DNA of 64,000 bases from Clostridia bacterium (GTDB lineage: Bacteria; Bacillota; Clostridia; Lachnospirales; Anaerotignaceae): assembly GCA_009929735.1 (NCBI GenBank), contig RZZU01000004.1, positions 1 to 64,000 of the forward strand, in the 5' to 3' direction. Shown here piece by piece: positions 8,483 through 18,800 of the stretch (position 1 is its first letter; every line of letters starts with the position of its first letter). Position numbers and translations under genes: made by a program. Under the pieces are notes generated by a model. It had not been told where the DNA came from. It was given only the letters and a program-made list of their open reading frames with translations, and ran no database searches.

Positions 8483-9574
8483 TTAATAAACCATTTTATC
8501 CATATAAATCATATATTTGCTTACCATCAGGGTAATCTTGAAAATAATTGCATCATCGAAATTCCTCAAATCCAAACCAGTCATTTTCTGAAGCTTGTCC
8601 AGTCTGTAAACCAAGGTGTTTCTATGGATATACAGCTGACGGCTTGTTTCGGAAACATTCAGGTTGTTTTCAAAGAATTTATTGACAGTTGCCAGCGTTT
8701 CGTCATCAAAATCATCCATGGTCAGTCCATGAAGCACTTCCTTGATAAACATACGGCACAGCGGCAAAGGCAATTGATAAATCAAACGGCCAATCCCCAG
8801 TTTTTCATAATTCACAATATATTTATCCGTTTCAAAAATCTTACCCACTTCCAAAGCCATCTTCGCTTCTTTATAGGAACGGGAAACATCCTTCAAATCG
8901 CTTACAATTGTGCCGCTGGAAATATAAACATGGCTATTCGTTTCTGTATTCAAGGTTTCCTCAACGCTCTTGGCAAAACGGTCAATATCGTCTGCAGATT
9001 CCTTATCCTTTAATTCTTTGACCAAAATGATGCTATGCTCATCCACAGCTGTTACAAAATCCTTAGTTTTTGCCGGGAACACGCTTCTTACTATCTCAAC
9101 AACGTTCATTTCCTTATCGATATTTGTTTCAATCAAATACACGATACGGTGCACATTGTTTTCGATATGTAGCTTCTTCGCACGGCTGTAAATGTCCACC
9201 AGAAGCAAATTATCGAGTAACAAATTTTTAATAAAGTTATCCTTATCGTATCTTTCTTTGTAAGCAACCAATAAGCTTTGAATCTGGAAAGCGGCAATCT
9301 TACCAATTTGATAACCTGCCTCATCCTCACCCTTCACCTGAATCACATACTCCGGCACGCCATTGTCATAGATTTTGAAATATTGGTATCCCAAAATCAG
9401 CTGACTTTCCGCAGGGGAACTAATAAAATTCTCCACCGCATCAATCTGCCTGCCAATCATGTTTTCTTCCGTTGTAGCGATAACTTTTCCTTCTTTTTCC
9501 ACTACGCTTAATTCCTTGCGAGTGATGTTCTTTAAACCGTCAATTGTGCTTTGCAAAATTTGATTGGAAATCAT
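8483..9574 (-). CDS. CdaR/PucR-family transcriptional regulator
   Basis: This 363-residue protein has an N-terminal sugar-diacid-recognition-type sensor (residues about 5-130), a middle degenerate cyclase-like domain (about 140-260) and a C-terminal PucR-type helix-turn-helix (about 290-350, with NLNVSETSRQLYIHRNTLVYRLDK split by a turn). The last motif is diagnostic of the CdaR/PucR group. Members respond to small carboxylates or other metabolites. No target operon adjoins it: ftsE is insulated downstream and YitT upstream belongs to another unit. The ligand therefore cannot be inferred. Confidence 0.88.
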   Translation of the reverse strand: MISNQILQSTIDGLKNITRKELSVVEKEGKVIATTEENMIGRQIDAVENFISSPAESQLILGYQYFKIYDNGVPEYVIQVKGEDEAGYQIGKIAAFQIQSLLVAYKERYDKDNFIKNLLLDNLLLVDIYSRAKKLHIENNVHRIVYLIETNIDKEMNVVEIVRSVFPAKTKDFVTAVDEHSIILVKELKDKESADDIDRFAKSVEETLNTETNSHVYISSGTIVSDLKDVSRSYKEAKMALEVGKIFETDKYIVNYEKLGIGRLIYQLPLPLCRMFIKEVLHGLTMDDFDDETLATVNKFFENNLNVSETSRQLYIHRNTLVYRLDKLQKMTGLDLRNFDDAIIFKITLMVSKYMIYMDKMVY

Positions 9575-9880
9575 TGCGCTCTCACCTCAAGCTCGTATTT
9601 TTAATCCTCTTTATCCTGTAACAGTCAGTCTTCGTAATGACAAAAAAGACTGTAAAAAATGACTAAAAGAAATTTCTTCTTCTATTGATAAAATAGCCTA
9701 ATCCTATTTTATAACATAATCACAAAAAAATAAAGAGAAATTGCAAAAAAAACATACAAAATCTCTTTCTTTTTTAAATTTACATAAAAACGTCATGTTT
9801 TTTTTATTTAAACTGACCCACATAACCGTTTTTTCATATCCATTTCCAATATATAGTTGACTAAAAATGCTTGCATTTTT
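9575..9880. other. AT-rich intergenic region
   Basis: This gap holds the leader of the CdaR-like gene and the tail of the polysaccharide operon. A palindrome AAAAATGC/GCATTTTT (9863-9880) next to the yitT stop could be its terminator, but it lacks a T run. No gene was seen. Confidence 0.45.
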
Positions 9881-10735
9881 CTACTTTGGCATAACGTCTT
9901 CGCCTAAAACTTCCCGAATATCTGTAACCAGCAGAAGTGCCTTTCGGTCAATATTCATGATAATACTTTTCGCTCCCTGTATTTCTTTTTGGGAAAAGAT
10001 ACATAGTAGGATTTCCTTCTCAGGCGCACCAAGGCTTCCATCGCCGCAAAATTTGGCTGCATCTCTTTCCAGTCTTTCATTTAAAGCCTCACCGATTTCT
10101 TTCGCCTTATCAGAAATCACAATTGCTCCTCTTACTTCTTCTCCGCCTTCCAGCACCCATTTTGTACATCTTTCGGTAATAAAAACAGATAGTATTGCAT
10201 ATAAACCGCTAAGCCCACCAAACATAAGCATACCCGACAAAATGACCACTGCATCCATTATAAATATTTTTTTAGAAATGGAGGGCCTATGCCAAATTTT
10301 CTGCATGAGGTATGCGGCCAAATCCACGCCGCCTGTTGTCGCACCGCAGCGTAAAACCAGCCCTAGCCCGATTCCCGTCAATGCACCACCATACACAGAC
10401 GCTATAATAAAATCCCCTGTAAAAAAAGAAATTTCCTGTACCAAAAAAAGCATAAAAGAAAACAAAAGGGAGGTCATAATTGTTTTGCTAACAAACAGAC
10501 CACCCTGCATCTTCCAAGCTGCAAGAAAAAGAGGTAGGTTCAATGCCACATTCACCAGCCAAAGGGGCGTAGGAATGCCAAACTGCGCCGTAGTCACTGC
10601 ATCCAGCATAATGCCGATACCCGTTACTCCCCCGGCAACCAAGCGTGCAGGCTCTAAAAAGCATTGAATCCCAATCGCCATGAGCAGTGTTCCGCATATA
10701 CTTAACACCAAATCCTCTATTTTCTTTCCATACAT
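9881..10735 (-). CDS. YitT-family membrane protein (DUF161 + DUF2179)
   Basis: This 284-residue protein has five or six membrane segments in the first 180 residues, the glycine-rich LVAGGVTGIGI signature near residue 28, and a soluble C-terminal DUF2179 domain. Start 10735 is chosen for GGAG 9 bases upstream; longer in-frame starts overlap tagA. It follows tagA by 5 bases and ends the polysaccharide operon. The biochemical role of YitT proteins is unknown, and nothing in the sequence ties it directly to polysaccharide export. Confidence 0.88.
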   Translation of the reverse strand: MYGKKIEDLVLSICGTLLMAIGIQCFLEPARLVAGGVTGIGIMLDAVTTAQFGIPTPLWLVNVALNLPLFLAAWKMQGGLFVSKTIMTSLLFSFMLFLVQEISFFTGDFIIASVYGGALTGIGLGLVLRCGATTGGVDLAAYLMQKIWHRPSISKKIFIMDAVVILSGMLMFGGLSGLYAILSVFITERCTKWVLEGGEEVRGAIVISDKAKEIGEALNERLERDAAKFCGDGSLGAPEKEILLCIFSQKEIQGAKSIIMNIDRKALLLVTDIREVLGEDVMPK

Positions 10736-10740
10736 AATGA

Positions 10741-11472
10741 TTATCTCCGCTTCCTCATTTTCAGAACAGTGAAAGCAAAAACAGGCAGACGCATCATTCT
10801 GCGCCATCTTGTCGGCTGTGTCAGCAAGCGGTAAAACCATTCCAAGCCAAGCTTCTGAAAGAGTCTTGGTGCCCGTTTTGTGTTTCCCGCCATTACATCA
10901 AAGCTTCCGCCCACGCCAATGGAAATTTTTGCTCCAAAAAGGCGCATATTGTCATAAATCCATTTTTCCTGTTTTGGCGCTCCCAGTCCTACTAACAGTA
11001 TGGACGGAGATAATTTTTTTATGTCATGAATAATCTTTTTTTCCTCTTTTGCATCGAAAAAACCGTTGTGAATTCCCACAATTTTAAGTCCGGGATACTT
11101 CCGCATCATTTTTCTCGCCGCCTCCGTCGCAATCCCAGGTGCCCCGCCGAAAAAATAAAAGGTCTGATCCGTCCCCGCCAATTCAGAAAAAAGATTTTGT
11201 GTTAAATCATACCCTGCAACACGCTCCTTTAAGCAAATGGAGCTGTATTTTGATGCCCAAACAACACCAATTCCATCAGGCACTACCATATCCGCTTCCC
11301 GCAAAACGGACATCAGCTCCTTATCCTTTTGTGCTTCCATCACAATTTCAGGGTTGGGCGTACAAATAAAATGCTGCCCCTCTGTATTCAAAAGAATTTT
11401 CACCCTTGCCACTGCCTCTTTCATCGTTATGGCATCAAAGGGTACATTTAAAACCTGCGTCACTTTTCTCAT
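10741..11472 (-). CDS. tagA: WecG/TagA/CpsF-family glycosyltransferase
   Basis: This 243-residue GT26 enzyme would transfer N-acetylmannosamine (TagA) or its uronic acid (WecG) from UDP-sugar to a lipid-linked GlcNAc, starting secondary cell-wall polymer synthesis. Family motifs are present: FICTPNPEIVM near residue 36, PDGIGVVWA near 66, and GVGGSFDVMAGNTKRAP near 187-203. The ATG overlaps the stop of the preceding glycosyltransferase/CsaB gene by three bases, so translation is coupled. Beside a pyruvyl transferase, a pyruvylated ManNAc-containing polymer is the likely product; this is inference. Confidence 0.92.
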   Translation of the reverse strand: MRKVTQVLNVPFDAITMKEAVARVKILLNTEGQHFICTPNPEIVMEAQKDKELMSVLREADMVVPDGIGVVWASKYSSICLKERVAGYDLTQNLFSELAGTDQTFYFFGGAPGIATEAARKMMRKYPGLKIVGIHNGFFDAKEEKKIIHDIKKLSPSILLVGLGAPKQEKWIYDNMRLFGAKISIGVGGSFDVMAGNTKRAPRLFQKLGLEWFYRLLTQPTRWRRMMRLPVFAFTVLKMRKRR

Positions 11473-13712
11473 TTTATCCGCCCTCTTCCGTGCTGTAAAA
11501 GCTTTTCCAGATATTTTTCATTCTGGTGTGCTTTCCCTTCCAGTAAAGCCTCTTTCTCCTCTAAAATTTCAATATATTTTTCCCTGTTATGAATAATATC
11601 ATCCACCATTGCCAAGGTTTTATCCATATCAAATTCTTTTAATTTCCCACCGCTGGGCATCTCCAATTTTTCCAAATAATACTCAATTTTCGGATCATAA
11701 ATAAACCCGATGAGAGGTACCTTTTGGCGTGCCGCAAAGATTAAGGTATGCAGACGCATACTTAATATAAAGTCCGCCAGACTAATCACGCCCATCACTT
11801 CATAGGGGGAGTAATTGTTGTGCAAAATATAAGCATTTTGCTTCATTTTCTTGCGTACCTTTTCGCTCACTGTAATGTCGTTGGGCATCTGCATTGCTAA
11901 AAACACAATTGTTCTTCCATATTTTTCCACAATGGTGTCGCATAGCATTGCAAAACGGTCAATAAAACGATCCATTTCCTTCCAATTACGCACAGAAACC
12001 ACTGCAAGCGGCTTATCCAAGGGAATCCCCTCCGCCACCAAAAGCAATCTGGCGTCCTCTTTTGAAATACTATCCATTGTAAACACAGGATCCGCCGTAA
12101 CAAAACATTTTTTCGCATTCACGCCCATAGAAAGCAATTCCTCATAGGAATTTTCTTCTCTCAGCGTAATTAAATCCGCACGATTGACAACCTGTTTTAC
12201 CAAGCGTCTGTTTCGTTTCCCCAATACAGGGCCAATTCCGTTGGCATAGAGCATCACCTTTTTGCGCATCAGCTTTGCCGCTACGGTGATGGAGAGGTAA
12301 TACATTAAGGACCGGGTACTGGTGCTATCCTGTAACAAGGAACCGCCGCCGCTTAAAAGAACATCACAGTCCCGAATCGCCCGCAGCACTTCGGAAAAAC
12401 CAAAACGGTAAACCGCTTCAATCCCATATTTCTCCCTTGTTCCTACGGGATTGTTGGAAAGCACGGTAACGTGGTAGTTGTCGCCCATTTCCTGTATATT
12501 TTTGTGCATGGCAATCATGATTGCCTCGTCACCTGTATTGTTAAAGCCATAATAACCACTCATTACCACATGATACTGCGGCGTATGCAGCTCTTTCCAT
12601 GCCTTATCATACGCTTTGACGCAATCCAACGCCATTTTTGATACAGAATAATATTGGAAAATAACCCCTCTGCCATATGACCCCGCCTGCTGACGCTGTT
12701 CGGACGTCATTTGCGTAAAGGCAAGTACCACATCCTGATACAGCTGTTTTTCGGTCGACAATTCACAGCCACGACAGCAAAAATTGTTTTCCTGCGCCAG
12801 CTCTAGCTTGTCCTGTCCGAAAATGCCGATATAGCCTTCGTTGCCTGCCACAATTGTTGTTTTTTCAGCAGCCATAGCCTCCAGTGCCGCACGGCTGACC
12901 CCGACAAATACGTCCGCAATCGAAACCAATTCGTTAATATCCGTTCTTGCGCCCGTCATAGTAATACATTTTTTACCAATCTGTTTATTTGCTTCTTTAC
13001 TTTTTTCCATAAGCTCGTCGTAAACATCGCCGCCCCCGACAATAATCATTCTCAGCCCTGGAATTGCCTTTTCAAGCTGGGGCGCAAGGGCAATCAGCTG
13101 TCTTGCCACCAAAGCACGGCTTTCGTCCATACGGCTGACATAAACCAAAGTCGGTTCGCCCTGTTTTAAGCCAAATTCCGCCCGAATTTTACTACCATCT
13201 GTTTTCGGAGAAAACTTATCCGTATCAATGCCGTTTATGGTTACAAAAATATCCTCATTACGCACATGATAGTTTTCAATCAAATATCTACGGATATCCT
13301 CGCTTACCGCAACGACCTTCTGTCCCCAATTCGTCAGATATTTCAAGCCCATGCCTGTATAAAAAACCCAATGTGCAGAAGTTACAAAAGTAAACCGTTC
13401 TTTTTTAAAAAGAAGTCCACAAATAAACCCTGGAATTCTGGCGTGGGAATGAACAACATCAATCTTTTCCTTGCGTATGATTTTCTTCAGCAAAAAATAG
13501 GATTTAATCATTTTAAATACATTTCGCTGGTTCATGGGCACTTTGTAGTGCTTAATGCCAACCTCCTCCAGCTCTGCTTCGTATACACCGCCGTTGGAAG
13601 CCACGACAATATCAAAGCCCTGTTTCTTTAATTCCTTTGAAAGCTCCACCACGTGCGTTTCCGCTCCGCCGATTTCCAACCCCATTAATGCCATTAATAT
13701 TTTATAATTCAT
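11469..13712 (-). CDS. Fusion: GT4-type glycosyltransferase + CsaB polysaccharide pyruvyl transferase
   Basis: This 747-residue protein joins two enzymes. Residues about 1-370 are a GT-B glycosyltransferase (GLEIGGAETHVVELS at the N terminus, VVHSHARIPG near 88, a donor-site EAMAAEK near 280). Residues about 380-747 are a CsaB-type pyruvyl transferase (SGYYGFNNTGDEAIM, LLSGGGSLLQD, and the C-terminal SMRLHTLIFAA and DPKIEYYLE motifs). CsaB adds a pyruvyl ketal to cell-wall polysaccharide, which is the anchor for SLH-domain S-layer proteins. Start 13712 has AGGCGG upstream; the start region overlaps the DUF4330 gene's end closely. No frameshift is visible at the junction, so the fusion looks real. 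The donor sugar is unknown. Confidence 0.9.
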   Translation of the reverse strand: MNYKILMALMGLEIGGAETHVVELSKELKKQGFDIVVASNGGVYEAELEEVGIKHYKVPMNQRNVFKMIKSYFLLKKIIRKEKIDVVHSHARIPGFICGLLFKKERFTFVTSAHWVFYTGMGLKYLTNWGQKVVAVSEDIRRYLIENYHVRNEDIFVTINGIDTDKFSPKTDGSKIRAEFGLKQGEPTLVYVSRMDESRALVARQLIALAPQLEKAIPGLRMIIVGGGDVYDELMEKSKEANKQIGKKCITMTGARTDINELVSIADVFVGVSRAALEAMAAEKTTIVAGNEGYIGIFGQDKLELAQENNFCCRGCELSTEKQLYQDVVLAFTQMTSEQRQQAGSYGRGVIFQYYSVSKMALDCVKAYDKAWKELHTPQYHVVMSGYYGFNNTGDEAIMIAMHKNIQEMGDNYHVTVLSNNPVGTREKYGIEAVYRFGFSEVLRAIRDCDVLLSGGGSLLQDSTSTRSLMYYLSITVAAKLMRKKVMLYANGIGPVLGKRNRRLVKQVVNRADLITLREENSYEELLSMGVNAKKCFVTADPVFTMDSISKEDARLLLVAEGIPLDKPLAVVSVRNWKEMDRFIDRFAMLCDTIVEKYGRTIVFLAMQMPNDITVSEKVRKKMKQNAYILHNNYSPYEVMGVISLADFILSMRLHTLIFAARQKVPLIGFIYDPKIEYYLEKLEMPSGGKLKEFDMDKTLAMVDDIIHNREKYIEILEEKEALLEGKAHQNEKYLEKLLQHGRGRIK

Positions 13713-13726
13713 ATCCATCCCGCCTG

Positions 13727-14203
13727 TCACATCTCAATATTTGTTACTTTGATTGTAGGTTTCACATACTTTGTAAAGACGTCCATTTCAGAGTTTACCT
13801 TTAACTCAACAACGCCGTCCACAAAATATCCATCCTCTTTTTCAATCACAGAACCCTCAATGGACATCGTGACTCTATAATAATCGGGATATTGTGCTCG
13901 AACCATTCCGCCGCTGCCATCAGGCAAATTGTAAAATAACGGCTCATATGCAACGGTTTTAATTTCGCCGATACATACCCCCGTCTTATCATCAAAAATC
14001 AAATCTCCCTCGTGCAAGGCATTTACTGTAGGCATTCGTACCTTGTCCACAAAAGCGGTATATGTTGTCTTTTCTGCTGATTCATCAACACCGGAGGATT
14101 CGGCACGGTTTACCACGCCAGTCTTCACTATCGCCAGAACAACCACAGCCACTAAAGTCAGTATAATCAGTATATCTACTATATTCGGTCTTCTCTTGGA
14201 CAC
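13727..14203 (-). CDS. DUF4330-type membrane-anchored protein (first downstream copy)
   Basis: This 158-residue protein has a basic N terminus and one membrane segment (residues about 9-28), then an extracytoplasmic beta-rich domain with GDLIFDDKTGVCIGEI near residue 65. It resembles the DUF4330 family. Its partner immediately upstream has the same plan and an equivalent YLGVVKEV motif, so the two are diverged tandem paralogues. Both lie between glycosyltransferase genes. A role in assembling or exporting the wall polymer is suggested by context only; no catalytic residues are evident. Confidence 0.7.
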   Translation of the reverse strand: MSKRRPNIVDILIILTLVAVVVLAIVKTGVVNRAESSGVDESAEKTTYTAFVDKVRMPTVNALHEGDLIFDDKTGVCIGEIKTVAYEPLFYNLPDGSGGMVRAQYPDYYRVTMSIEGSVIEKEDGYFVDGVVELKVNSEMDVFTKYVKPTIKVTNIEM

Positions 14204-14205
14204 TT

Positions 14206-14691
14206 TTATTCACCGTCCCTTACTTCGACAACGATACCCTTAAACGCATACCCCTTGCCCTTCACATTTAATTCCATACCAACCTTTACCGTTGTACCTT
14301 CCACCGTAATATCCTTTTCTGTTTCCGTACCGTTTCCTTCCACCGTAAGCAGCATATCGCAGTATCCTTCCACAGGTAATTTTTGATATGCCCCAATTTC
14401 CCTGCTGTAAATAACCTCGTTATACGGCTCAGAGGTTACCTCTTTCACAACGCCCAGATACGCTTCGGTTGCGCTGTTGAAAACCTTTTCACCAATCACG
14501 GGAGCATCTGCTGTTTCGGCCAAAACCTCTCGTCCCTGAACGACGTAGGTATATGTTTTCGTTGCGCCAGTATCCTGTTTTTCGCCGCCAACAAACAGTT
14601 TAAACCCGATCACACCTGCCGCAATAATCAACAGGATGATTATAATATCCACAATGTTGAATATCCCAAATAGTTTTCTGCTTTTCTTCAT
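14206..14691 (-). CDS. DUF4330-type membrane-anchored protein (upstream copy)
   Basis: This 161-residue protein has a basic N terminus, one membrane segment (residues about 13-31) and an outer domain. The outer domain carries VIGEKVFNSATEAYLG near residue 65 and ends in a VVEVRDGE tail. It is a diverged paralogue of the next gene, two bases downstream. Its ATG overlaps the stop of the GT4 gene. Function unknown; the pair may form a heteromeric membrane accessory of the polysaccharide pathway. Confidence 0.7.
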   Translation of the reverse strand: MKKSRKLFGIFNIVDIIIILLIIAAGVIGFKLFVGGEKQDTGATKTYTYVVQGREVLAETADAPVIGEKVFNSATEAYLGVVKEVTSEPYNEVIYSREIGAYQKLPVEGYCDMLLTVEGNGTETEKDITVEGTTVKVGMELNVKGKGYAFKGIVVEVRDGE

Positions 14692-15800
14692 TTTCTTTCC
14701 TCCAAATAGAGCCGTTCAATCCTTGACGTCATTTTCTTCGCAGTGAAATTTCCTCTTGCCCAAGCCTTGGCGTTCTGCCCTAATTTTCGGCAATTTTCCT
14801 CATCAGAGAATACCTCCAAAATCCGTTCAGCCAATGCCTTCCAGTCACCCACAGGCACAAGATAGCCATTTTCTCCGTGACAGATTACCTCATTCACACC
14901 GCCGCTGTCCGTACCGACTGCAGGAATTCCCGCACTCATGGATTCGATCACCGACAGGCAGAGGGCTTCCTGCTTCGATGTAATTACGTTTAAGTCCAAC
15001 GCCGCTTCTATTTTTTCTACATCCTTCACAAACCCTGTAAAAATCACATCACCAGCAATACCCAATGCCCTTGCTGTACCTTGCAAAGACTCTCTTAGAC
15101 TGCCGTCACCGATGATATAAAACACAATATCCTGCCGACGCTTTAAAATTTCCTCTGCCGCAAGCAAAAAGGTTTTATGATCCTTCACTTCCTCCAGCCT
15201 TGCCACAATCCCCACTGCTTTTTTCAGTGGATTGCCGCCATAGGATAAAAGAATTTCTTTTCTTTCTTCCAAAGTAATCGGTTCAATGGCATCGATTCCG
15301 TTGTAAATCGTTACGATCTGCTTAGGATTCGTTCCGCCCGCTACCATACTTTGCTTTACCGCTTTGCTCACGGCAATAATGGTATCGCTATATCTTTTAT
15401 TTATTATTCTTCTAGAAATCTTTTTAGGCAACGACCCAGGTACCGCTTCCATACAATGCTTCGTATTGATGATTCTGGCCACACCGGCTTTTTTTGCCGC
15501 CATTCTAGCCGTCAGACTGGCATGCGTATGAACAATATCAGGCTTTTCCTCCTTGAATAAGTTATAAAGCGGTTTTTGCGCTTTTTTATCAAAGGATTTG
15601 TCGGCCATATCCTTCATGGGAATGACCGCTACATCCAATGCCGTCACCGCAGAATACAGGGCACTGTCGTCGGGTAAAACCACCCAAACGTCAAACCGTT
15701 CCCGATTATGGTGCTTCAAATAATTCAACAGCCATCTTCCGGCACCGCCAATATTACGGTCTGTCAAAACGTGAAACACCTTTATTTTTCTCTCTGCCAC
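14688..15800 (-). CDS. Glycosyltransferase family 4
   Basis: This 370-residue GT-B enzyme would add a sugar to a lipid-linked polysaccharide at the cytoplasmic face. The N-terminal acceptor domain has a glycine-rich IGGAGRW loop near residue 17. The C-terminal nucleotide-sugar domain carries GIVARLEEVKDH near 197 and ESMSAGIPAVGTDSGGVNEVI near 285-305, the EX7E-type donor site. Its start overlaps the end of the MurJ/ligase fusion by 19 bases. The sugar transferred cannot be predicted from sequence. Confidence 0.9.
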   Translation of the reverse strand: MAERKIKVFHVLTDRNIGGAGRWLLNYLKHHNRERFDVWVVLPDDSALYSAVTALDVAVIPMKDMADKSFDKKAQKPLYNLFKEEKPDIVHTHASLTARMAAKKAGVARIINTKHCMEAVPGSLPKKISRRIINKRYSDTIIAVSKAVKQSMVAGGTNPKQIVTIYNGIDAIEPITLEERKEILLSYGGNPLKKAVGIVARLEEVKDHKTFLLAAEEILKRRQDIVFYIIGDGSLRESLQGTARALGIAGDVIFTGFVKDVEKIEAALDLNVITSKQEALCLSVIESMSAGIPAVGTDSGGVNEVICHGENGYLVPVGDWKALAERILEVFSDEENCRKLGQNAKAWARGNFTAKKMTSRIERLYLEERK

Positions 15801-18800
15801 TGCTTTTCACCCACTCTCACGCTTGCCATGCCTATGCCCATAAAACACCAGAACAGCAAAACTATACTATAATCAAACCAAATATGGTCTGTCATTCCTT
15901 GCAGCAATAATCCCGCAAATCCTCCGAAAAAGGCTGCCAAAAGCATCTGAAAGCGTTTAGGAACCTTACCCATGCCGCCATACAGCTTTTGAAAAAAGAA
16001 CAGAAAGAGGAGCAATAAAACCACAAAGCCGAGCAATCCCAATTCAATAAATTCCTGAAGGAATAAATTATGCACATGATAAGCATTGGCGGCCTCAAAG
16101 GAAAACAGTGGATAGACCTGATTAAACGCATCCACACCAATGCCTGTTGACCAATAATGCTTCACCATATCAATCCCCGCCCGATAAATGGACAGGCGGT
16201 ATTGAGAGGAGGAATCACTCATGGTTAAGGAACTTGCCAATCTTGCCCAAAGTGACGCTGGCAATACAAAGGGCATCGCCGCAAGCCCTGCCAGTCCCAA
16301 AGGAATTAATTTGCGCTCCGCCAAAAGCACAAACAGCCCTGCCGAGAGCATTAATCCAAGCATTGCCCCTCTTGAGTTTGTGGCAAGAAGCCCTAAGCAT
16401 ACAACACCAAAGCAACAGAAATAAAAAATCCTTCCAAACCAATTCCGCACCTTCCAAAGCATTCCTGCCGCCAAAGAGCCAATCAGTATCAGATATTCCC
16501 CTAAAACATTGGGGTTATTGAAGGTCGCATAGGCACGGGTACGAATATCAAAGCTTTCCGCATCCACCCAAGCAGCATCCATTTCAACGCCCACCACATA
16601 TTGATATACAGCATAAAGGGCAATCAAAACACCCGTAGAAATCATGACAAAAAGCACAAAATCAAGCTTTTCCTCTGTGTCAATGCAGTCCTTGGCAACA
16701 AAAAACATAGACATGAATATCAAGAAAATGCCCATGACCTGCAATGCCTTCGGAAAATGATAGCTTGTAAAGCTGCCGTAAATCAGGCAAACACCAAACA
16801 ATCCCATAAAAACACTGACCAAGCTTGTCCTTTGCACCCGAATACGCCCCAGAAAAAGATTTATGGCATAAACGCCTAAGGTTCCAAGGCATAATAAAGC
16901 CAAAAGCATCGTCGGTAAAATAGGAATGGCAAAAACAATGGCACATAAACACAAAATAATAAAGTTTTCATTAAATATCCGCAGGATAAAGCTTTCCGCA
17001 AATACTGTGGCAAGCGTATTTTTTCGCTCTTTAACTGCTTTTCCAGAACGCACCGTCAGCCTGCGCCAAGTCCTTGGGATAATGCCATGCCATGTTCCCA
17101 AGGCCGCATCCCAATCTCCTCGCAAAAAGCCTAAAATGCCGCTTTGCCAAAAGGCATTTCCAACCCCCTCGCAAACCTTGCGGTAGCAGGCATAGGCTAA
17201 GCTTCCCGTCCAAAGATAAACGATGGTTGCAATGATTTTTTCTAAAATCTTAAAGCAAAAGCTGTCCTCTATCATCCAAGAGATTCCATGGAACATTCGT
17301 ATATATCCTCTCTGCTTTCTTTCTTTTTTACCTGCCTGACCGCCTTCCAAAACAGCCCTTTTCCTGTTTTTCAGCTTTCCAAGGACAGCAAAGACCATTC
17401 GTCCTTCCTCAATTTGCAAAAGTATAGTCAGTGCAATATAGATAAATGCACCTATGCCCGTAGGAATGGCTAACACAAGAATGCGCCCGACAAGCCCCGT
17501 GCCCACTCTAGGCTCCAAAAAGCGGAAGCTTCCTAATACAAAAACCAACATTCCCCCAGCACAAACGACCATCTTGCCAAGGCTCAGAATTAACTTTTTA
17601 TCTATAATCTCAGGGTAGCGCTTCACCGTAGGTACCAAAAGTACCATTGCAGCTACTGAAGAAGATACCGCAGCCGCCAATGCCAGGCCACCAAGACCCA
17701 TGGGCTTAATCAGCAAACCGCACAAAACCGCATTCACCACAACAGAAACAATGCCCGAATAAAAAGGCGTTTTCCCGTCCTGATTGGCGTAAAAGGCTCT
17801 GCTTAAAATTGTCTGAACCCCATAGCCCATTACCCCAAGAGAGAAAAAGAAAAGTGCCGTTGCTGTCAAAAGTGTTCCGTCTGCACCGAAGCTGCCTCTT
17901 TCATAAATCAGTGATACCAAAGGACGGCTTAACGCCATTATCCCCACCATCATAGGAATTAACAAAAACATCATGGAACGCAGTGTAATTTTTACTGTGC
18001 TTCCAAATTCAGCCTTGTCCGCCTCGCCCGAAATACGGGAAAGCTTCGGAAAAATCAAATTGGCAATCGCCAAAACAAATACCCCTACAATAATGGTATA
18101 TAAGTTATTCGCATATTGCAAAGCCGCAACCTTCTCCTTGCCATTATAAAGCTGTGAAGCGAAACGGCAGTTAATCATAAAATTAATGGGTTGTACCCAA
18201 GTGCCAATCATAACAGGAAGCATCAGCTTCCCGATTTTTTTCAAGCCCTCATCTCGAAAATGAAAATTCGGCCGATACCAATAGCCTTTTTTTTGCAAAG
18301 AGGGAATTTGAATAAAAGCCTGCATTGCCCAGCCGATTAAAAAAGCCGCCGTTAAGCCATAAATTCCAAATTTAGAATTGAAGAAAACAAAATAAAAGAT
18401 AATAATTGCATTGGAAGCCACGCTGATTGCCGCCGGAATATTAAATTCATCCAATGACTGCAAAATCCCAACAAAGGAAAATGCTATTGCAGTAAATAAA
18501 ATGGTCGGAAACAGCATACGGGCGAGGGACGCACTTAATTCCGCCGTTTGGGCATCGAAGCCATTTGCAAACAACCATACAAATTGCTCGGAAAATGCCA
18601 TACCCAAAAGCATAATCATCAGCGTCACCGCAGAGATCAGGGTAATAAACCGATTTGCAAGAGAGAAAGCTTCCTCTTTGCCTTTTTTTTGTAAATATTC
18701 GTTAAAAATCGGGATAAAGCTTGCCGAAATTGCAGAAGCAAAAACTGCATCGAAAAAAGTCCTGGGGATTTGGCTAGCAATCAAAAATGCCACCGCTTCC

